A stretch of 64,000 nt of DNA from Arenimonas sp. Its GTDB lineage: Bacteria > Pseudomonadota > Alphaproteobacteria > Rhizobiales > Rhizobiaceae. The DNA lies in contig JAIBEK010000018.1 of the NCBI GenBank assembly GCA_019459145.1, positions 62,001-126,000 of the forward strand, given 5' to 3'. The notes below the pieces were generated by a model. That model ran no database searches and was not told where the DNA came from. It saw only the letters and a program-made list of their open reading frames with translations. Positions 59,405-64,000 of the stretch are shown here, one piece after another. The translations under genes were made by a program, and so were the position numbers. How positions within the stretch are numbered: position 1 is the first letter of the stretch; every line of letters begins with the position of its first letter.

Positions 59405-60193
59405 ATGTTGATTTCACTCTACCAGATGCAGCCGATTCCCGGTGATGCCGCGGCAAATCTTTCCAAGATCGCCCAGGCCGCGGCGGCTGCCTCGGATATG
59501 GGGGCCGACCTTCTGGTCACCCCTGAGCTTTCCGCCACCGGTTATGCCTTGGGGCCGGACCAATTCGCCGAGATCGCCGAGGGCCGCGACGGGAACATTG
59601 TCGGAGCGCTCAGCGAGATCGCCGCCGAATTCGAGATCGCCCTCTGCGCCGGCTTTGCCGAACGGGACGGAGAGGCGGTCTATAACAGCGCCGTCCTGGT
59701 GCGGCCAGACGGGGCCGCGGAATTCTACCGAAAGGGCCATCTTTACGGAGACGCCGAACGGGCCGCTTTTGTGCCGGGCGGCGATCTGCCCCATGTCTTC
59801 GACTTCGCCGGCATCCGCACCGGCATGCTGATCTGCTATGACGTCGAGTTTCCGGAATATGTCCGCACGCTGGCGCTGGCCGGCGCCGAACTCGTGCTGG
59901 TGCCGACCGCCTTGCCGGCGGGACCGATCAGCCGGCGCGTGGCGGACATGGTGGTGCCGACCCGTGCCTTCGAAAACGGCCTGTTCATCGTCTATGCCGA
60001 CCTGTGCGGCGAGGAAGGCGCGCTCTCCTACAGCGGCCGCTCCGTCATCGTCGGCCCGGACGGCGACGACCTGGCTCGCGCCGGCACGCGCGAAGCCCTG
60101 CTCGTCGCTGAAATCGACCCATCCGCCTATGAGGACTGCCGCAAGCAGAACCCCTACCTCACCGACCGCCGTCCGGGACTCTACCGCCTGTGA
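59405..60193 (+). CDS. Carbon-nitrogen hydrolase (nitrilase superfamily)
   Basis: A 262-residue nitrilase-fold amidase with the full catalytic triad E41 (VTPELSATGY), K110 (EFYRKGHLYG) and C144 (MLICYDVEFPE). Length and motifs fit the cytosolic aliphatic amidase or omega-amidase-like branches; the substrate is open. No strong ribosome site precedes the ATG at 59405. It is convergent with the RTX gene, 22 bp away. Confidence 0.91.
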   Translation: MLISLYQMQPIPGDAAANLSKIAQAAAAASDMGADLLVTPELSATGYALGPDQFAEIAEGRDGNIVGALSEIAAEFEIALCAGFAERDGEAVYNSAVLVRPDGAAEFYRKGHLYGDAERAAFVPGGDLPHVFDFAGIRTGMLICYDVEFPEYVRTLALAGAELVLVPTALPAGPISRRVADMVVPTRAFENGLFIVYADLCGEEGALSYSGRSVIVGPDGDDLARAGTREALLVAEIDPSAYEDCRKQNPYLTDRRPGLYRL

Positions 60194-60215
60194 TCGGGCG
60201 CTGCCGGGATCTGTC

Positions 60216-63158
60216 CTAGATCACCGTGAAGTCCAGATTGGTCAGCAGCAGGCCCGGATCGAGCACGGCGATCAGGACGCTGCCGCCGGCGGCGCTGCCA
60301 TTGCTGTCGAAAAAGAGGTTGCCGGTGTCGGTCTCGTAGATCATCCGGTCGCTGGCATCCTGCGCCAGGCCGGTCGTATTGCTTACGAAGGCTGCAGCCG
60401 CAAGCGTTCCCAGTGCGCCGATCGTGGTGAAGACGCTGTTTTCCAGTTGGATGGAATCGTCGGCGACAGAGAAGTCGGTGATCGTGTCGACATTCGTCAC
60501 CGCGTTCGGCGTCGAGTGGAAGACGAAAGCATCGGCACCGGCTCCGCCGGTAAGGGTGTCATTGCCGATATTGCCGAAGAGCCTGTCGTTGCCGGCGCCG
60601 CCATTGATGGTGTCGCTGCCTGCCCCACCGTTGATGATGTTATTGGCGCCGTTACCGTTCATCAGGTTGTTCAGTGCGTTGCCGGTGCCGTTGATGTTGC
60701 CCGCCCCAACCAGCGTCAGGCGCTCGATCGCCCCGAAGTCCGCCAGGCTGCGGGTAATCGTCGAGGTAATCAGGTCGTTGCCACCGCTGTCGATAACCGT
60801 GTCGTTCTCCGCCCCCAACACGTATACGTCATTGCCCAGGCCGCCATCCAGCGTGTCGAGGCCCCCACCACCATCGAGTACGTTGACGCCGGAATTGCCG
60901 GTAATGATGTTGTTCAGGGCATTGCCGGTGCCGTTGATGTTGCCCGCACCGAGCAGCGTCAGCCGTTCGATCGACGCGTGGGTAGCGAGGGAGCGGGAGA
61001 TCGTCGAGGTGATCACGTCGTTGCCGCCGGTGTCGATAACGGTATCGTTTTCCGCGCCCAGCATATAGGCGTCATTGCCGAGGCCGCCGATCAAGGTGTC
61101 GAGGCCCGCGTTGCCGTTTAGCACGTTGACGCCGGCGTTGCCTGTGATGACATTCGCGAGGGCATTGCCGGTGCCGTTGATGTTGCCGGCGCCGAGCAAT
61201 GTCAGGTTTTCGATCGCCGCCAGGGTTGCGATAGAGCGGGTAATTGTCGACGTGACCGTATCGGTGCCACCCGTGTCGGTCACAGTGTCGTTTTCGGCGC
61301 CCAGCACATAGGTGTCGTTGCCGAGACCGCCGTTGAGGGTGTCAGCCCCTGCCGCCCCGTTGAGAATGTTGTTTCCCGAATTGCCATTGATGACATTGGC
61401 CAAGGCATTTCCGACGCCGTTGATGTTGGCCGCACCGAGCAGTGTGAGGTTCTCGACATTCGCTACCAGGGTCAAACTGACCGCAGTCTGCACCGTATCG
61501 GTTCCCTCGCCGACACCCTCGGTGACCTGGTCGCCGATCGAATCGACGACATAGGTGTCATTGCCGGTGCGGCCCTGCATGATGTCGCTACCGCCAAGCC
61601 CATTGATCAGGTCGTCGCCGGCGCTGCCCCGCAGGGTGTCCGCATCGCCATTGCCGGTGAAGGTCCGCGTCGTCGACGTGATGGTGCCAAGCACATTGAC
61701 GACACCGCCCTGATTTCCGTCGTCTCCGGCCAGGTCGACCAAGATATTCACATCGCCGGCCGTGATCGTAGTTCCGCCAAGCTGGAACACGTCGTCGCCC
61801 GCCCGGACGGTCAGCAGGCCGGAGGTGGTGAAACCTGCAACGAAGTTGACGGATTCTCCTGTCCGCAGGGTCACGTTGGGGGCGCCCCCAGTCGAGACAA
61901 GGGCACTGACCAGAATCGATCCGACATTGTCGCTACCGATCGTGAATGTGCCGGAGGTGAAGATGCGGTTCAGTTCGGTGTCGGAAAGCTCGAGGGCGGC
62001 CGCTACGTCCGTCAGGCTGCCGAGGATGATCGCGCGTCCGTCGGTCACGGGGCGCAGAATGACATCGCCGCCTGCCGTGATGCCGGATGTAGCGGCGATC
62101 GTCACGCGATCCGCGTTGACGACCACGTCGCCCCCCGAGGAAACCGTAGCGGAGAAAGGGGCCTCCAGATTGAGTAGCCCATTGGCTCCGGTGGTGAGAA
62201 TAACCGAACCGGTTCCGAAGGTACTAAGGCCGGCGTCGGTGCCGGTATCGTCAAGGATGCTGATGTTTCGGCCAACATCGACTATGAGATTTCCGCCGGT
62301 CGTACCTGACTGGCTGTCTGCGACCATGTCGGCAAAGCCGCTGATCACGACATCACGACCGGCGTCGAACGTGATGCTTCCATTGGCGCGTACGTCGTTG
62401 TCGAAATCGGCGCCCGCTGTCCCGAACGCAATGTCGCGGCCGACGGTCAGCGTGATGTCTCCGCCCGTCGCGGCGATGGCGTCCCGGTCCACGGCGGACG
62501 TGATGTCGGAATCGAAGCCGATGGCCGTGAGGTTCACGTCGCCCGAAGTCGACCCGCCGCGGATGGATTCAGAGCCGGTCACGTCGGTCAGCGTGATCGT
62601 GCCGAGATTGGTGAAGTCGATGTCGCCGGAGGTGGCGACATTGAGACCTGCGACGGCATCGGTCAATCCGCCGATTTGGACTGCTCCGACGTTGCCGATG
62701 GCAATGCCGCCCGTGTTCGTCTCCGCCTCGATCGCGCCGGTTTGGGTTTCAATGGCATTGCCCGGAGCCCCAACTCCCGTCCCGGCGCTCAAAACGACCG
62801 AGGATGCTTGAATGTCGACCGACGAGTCGGAGCCGGCCTCGGTAATGCTGCCGTTGGCGACGAGCGTGACGCCGTTGAATGTCGAGATGTTGTCGACGAT
62901 GATCGAGTCCGGTGACAGTGCCGGATCCGCCAGATCGCCGATCTGCAAGCTGCCGGTGCCGAGCGAGTCGGTTATGTCGAGCGTGATGTTCACGCCCGGG
63001 ACAGAGGCCTGGATGATCAGTGAGTCCGCCGGGTGAGCGACGATTGCGAGCACCGTGCCGTCGCTGTCTCGGGTGATCACGGATGTCGCGTTGCCGGGCG
63101 TGCCATCGTCCTCGACGGTGTAGCTGCCTGCCTCGGTTATGACGAATGTGGTCGGCAT
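60216..63158 (-). CDS. RTX-type calcium-binding protein with 81-residue tandem repeats
   Basis: A 980-residue, glycine/aspartate/asparagine/threonine-rich acidic protein, almost without cysteine or lysine. Residues about 1-510 are a repetitive, filamentous-haemagglutinin-like beta-helix (SGDIDFTNLG, GGDITLTVGRDIAFG, GSITFDAGRDVVISG, GGDVVVNADRV). The C-terminal half has RTX nonapeptides (GSAGDDLINGLGGSDIMQGRTG, and GGAGSDTINGGAGNDRLFGN near the end) embedded in three full 81-residue repeats plus parts of a fourth (NLTLLGAGNINGTGNAL... GNDTYVLGAENDTV). There is no N-terminal signal; a C-terminal type I secretion signal is expected. GAGGAG precedes the ATG. No type I exporter is in view. Confidence 0.88.
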   Translation of the reverse strand: MPTTFVITEAGSYTVEDDGTPGNATSVITRDSDGTVLAIVAHPADSLIIQASVPGVNITLDITDSLGTGSLQIGDLADPALSPDSIIVDNISTFNGVTLVANGSITEAGSDSSVDIQASSVVLSAGTGVGAPGNAIETQTGAIEAETNTGGIAIGNVGAVQIGGLTDAVAGLNVATSGDIDFTNLGTITLTDVTGSESIRGGSTSGDVNLTAIGFDSDITSAVDRDAIAATGGDITLTVGRDIAFGTAGADFDNDVRANGSITFDAGRDVVISGFADMVADSQSGTTGGNLIVDVGRNISILDDTGTDAGLSTFGTGSVILTTGANGLLNLEAPFSATVSSGGDVVVNADRVTIAATSGITAGGDVILRPVTDGRAIILGSLTDVAAALELSDTELNRIFTSGTFTIGSDNVGSILVSALVSTGGAPNVTLRTGESVNFVAGFTTSGLLTVRAGDDVFQLGGTTITAGDVNILVDLAGDDGNQGGVVNVLGTITSTTRTFTGNGDADTLRGSAGDDLINGLGGSDIMQGRTGNDTYVVDSIGDQVTEGVGEGTDTVQTAVSLTLVANVENLTLLGAANINGVGNALANVINGNSGNNILNGAAGADTLNGGLGNDTYVLGAENDTVTDTGGTDTVTSTITRSIATLAAIENLTLLGAGNINGTGNALANVITGNAGVNVLNGNAGLDTLIGGLGNDAYMLGAENDTVIDTGGNDVITSTISRSLATHASIERLTLLGAGNINGTGNALNNIITGNSGVNVLDGGGGLDTLDGGLGNDVYVLGAENDTVIDSGGNDLITSTITRSLADFGAIERLTLVGAGNINGTGNALNNLMNGNGANNIINGGAGSDTINGGAGNDRLFGNIGNDTLTGGAGADAFVFHSTPNAVTNVDTITDFSVADDSIQLENSVFTTIGALGTLAAAAFVSNTTGLAQDASDRMIYETDTGNLFFDSNGSAAGGSVLIAVLDPGLLLTNLDFTVI
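60682..61434 (-). repeat. 243-bp in-frame tandem repeats in the RTX gene
   Basis: The block encoding NINGTGNAL recurs exactly every 243 bp (at 60682, 60925, 61168 and, more diverged, 61411). Each unit encodes 81 residues with a GNDTYVLGAENDTV core. The copies are diverged enough to be old, but share long identical stretches. Confidence 0.85.
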
Positions 63159-63245
63159 GGGATACTCCTCGGCGCGCTGACGGCGGAAACCATTATCCGT
63201 CGTGACTGAAGGCGAATTCGATATCGAAAATTTCGGAGTTGTTCA

Positions 63246-63274
63246 TTTATATGTCCAGGCGCGAATATTGGCAA
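63246..63274 (-). promoter_or_regulatory. Sigma70-type promoter for the RTX gene
   Basis: On the minus strand TTGCCA (63274-63269), 17-nt spacer, TATAAA (63251-63246), about 90 bp before the start at 63158. It is the best housekeeping-type promoter match noticed in the window. Confidence 0.6.
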
Positions 63275-63570
63275 GGAATGTTACTCTGTCGCGCAAGAAC
63301 AACCTGCACGGGTGCAAGGTTCTTTTATGCAGTGTGCGCACCGGCCGGCTTCGGTGAAAAAAGTTCGGATGTCGGACCGGGAATGTTTCATCCGCGCACC
63401 AGCCACGTCTTGGCGGCTGTCGGGTTTAGTCCTCCCGTTCTCGCGTCAATCCTCAAGGTCAGGAACGGCGCTCGGCACTTCTCCTCGCGCGGGAGAAGAG
63501 GGTGTCCCAAGGCGGCACCACAATGCCAGGCAAGGGGCCGGCGCGTGAAAGGCCGGGGGAGGTTGGCCTT

Positions 63571-63599
63571 AAAATCCGGCGTGGCCGAAGCCACGCCGG
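63571..63599 (-). terminator. Terminator after the aldehyde dehydrogenase gene
   Basis: Perfect 10-bp stem CCGGCGTGGC/GCCACGCCGG with a CGAA loop and ATTTT on the minus strand, 26 bp downstream of the stop at 63625. Confidence 0.85.
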
Positions 63600-63624
63600 T
63601 TTGATCGTCATCCGCGAACGGTTC

Positions 63625-64000
63625 TCAATGGGCGATCATCACATGGCGGACGGCGGTGTAGTCCTCCAGCGCATAGACCGACATGTCCTTGCCGTAGCCG
63701 GACTGTTTCAGGCCGCCATGGGGCATCTCGTTGCACAGCATGAAATGTGTGTTGATCCAGGTGCAGCCGTAGCGCAGGCGGGCGGCGGTCTTCATGGCGC
63801 GGGAAATGTCCTTCGTCCAGACCGAGGAGGCAAGGCCGTAGTCGCTGTCGTTCGCCCAGGCGACCGCATCGTCGGTGTCGGAGAAGCGGGTGACCGAGAC
63901 GACCGGGCCGAAGACTTCGCGGCGCACGATCTCGTCGTCCTGCAGCGCGCCGGCAATGACCGTCGGGGCGTAGAAGAAGCCCTTCTCGCCCGACACCTTG
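63625..64000 (-). CDS. Aldehyde dehydrogenase, C-terminal part (gamma-aminobutyraldehyde dehydrogenase-like)
   Basis: The last 124 residues of an NAD(P)-dependent aldehyde dehydrogenase; the gene continues past the right edge. The segment has [31 protein letters not shown] (cofactor/tetramer region with the conserved EVFGPV), [44 protein letters not shown] and the tail [12 protein letters not shown]. The [19 protein letters not shown] pattern is close to PatD/YdcW-type aminobutyraldehyde dehydrogenases of putrescine breakdown. The catalytic cysteine is outside the window. Confidence 0.88.
   Translation of the reverse strand, partial: KVSGEKGFFYAPTVIAGALQDDEIVRREVFGPVVSVTRFSDTDDAVAWANDSDYGLASSVWTKDISRAMKTAARLRYGCTWINTHFMLCNEMPHGGLKQSGYGKDMSVYALEDYTAVRHVMIAH

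Larger units (their letters stand above)
63159..63624. other. Intergenic region upstream of the RTX gene
   Basis: About 466 bp with no convincing gene. It holds the RTX promoter (63246-63274), a degraded CTTCTCC/GGAGAAG palindrome (63478-63498) of the rhizobial repeat type, and a terminator for the right-hand gene (63571-63599). Confidence 0.6.

Noticed and set aside
63239..63604. 121-codon plus-strand frame right of the RTX gene
   Set aside because: Runs through a palindromic repeat and a terminator, with an irregular composition; no ribosome site.

Overview
The window is about 63% GC chromosome- or chromid-type DNA from an alphaproteobacterium, most likely a Rhizobiaceae member (Sinorhizobium, Rhizobium or Shinella-like). 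The reasons are a PhyR/NepR/EcfG general stress cassette with EcfG-type promoters, a propionyl-CoA operon with a ScfR-type regulator, a PhaC-(MaoC-Pta)-AckA-FabI operon, many ABC uptake operons, and short palindromic intergenic repeats of the kind common in rhizobia. No rRNA, tRNA, CRISPR, insertion sequence or prophage was seen. The species was not determined.

Layout. 1-1892: a branched-chain-amino-acid/amide-type binding protein (cut by the window edge) divergent from a LysR regulator, with two matching dyads between them. 1895-10131: methylmalonyl-CoA mutase, propionyl-CoA carboxylase alpha, two tandem paralogous small unknown proteins and carboxylase beta on the minus strand, with the ScfR/PccR-type regulator divergent. 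Together they convert propionyl-CoA to succinyl-CoA. 10150-13420: a PrlF-YhaV toxin-antitoxin pair, 3-hydroxyisobutyryl-CoA hydrolase, a decayed acyl-CoA dehydrogenase tail and a 2-hydroxyacid dehydrogenase.

13604-21895 is a general stress response island: CsbD, DUF883 and holin-like membrane proteins, NepR, PhyR, a HWE/HisKA_2 kinase, a zinc metallopeptidase, small envelope proteins, two DUF1328 proteins, a second NepR with EcfG sigma, a lone receiver and a Crp/Fnr regulator. Seven sites fit GGAAC-N16-(C/G)GTT. In the known family circuit, phosphorylated PhyR binds NepR and frees EcfG, which would then read these promoters. 22145-25178 encodes the proton-translocating transhydrogenase PntAB.

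25312-34089 is mostly one minus-strand operon: a polyamine-type ABC transporter, a NylB/class-C-beta-lactamase-like hydrolase, a YtcJ-type amidohydrolase and a TetR regulator. Divergent from it, 34585-40913 encodes an M19 dipeptidase and a complete five-gene peptide ABC transporter. 40918-47405 carries phnM and the tight operon phaC - maoC/pta - ackA - fabI. 47656-51397 has a P1 peptidase, a DJ-1/PfpI protein, a ribbon-helix-helix protein and an FAD oxidoreductase.

51434-58502 is a peptide ABC system split over two divergent arms (binding protein and permeases on minus, M20 hydrolase and fused ATPase on plus) around an intergenic region with two dyads. The right end has an ExoD-like membrane protein, a nitrilase-family hydrolase, a large RTX-type protein with 81-residue repeats, and the 3' part of an aldehyde dehydrogenase running off the window.
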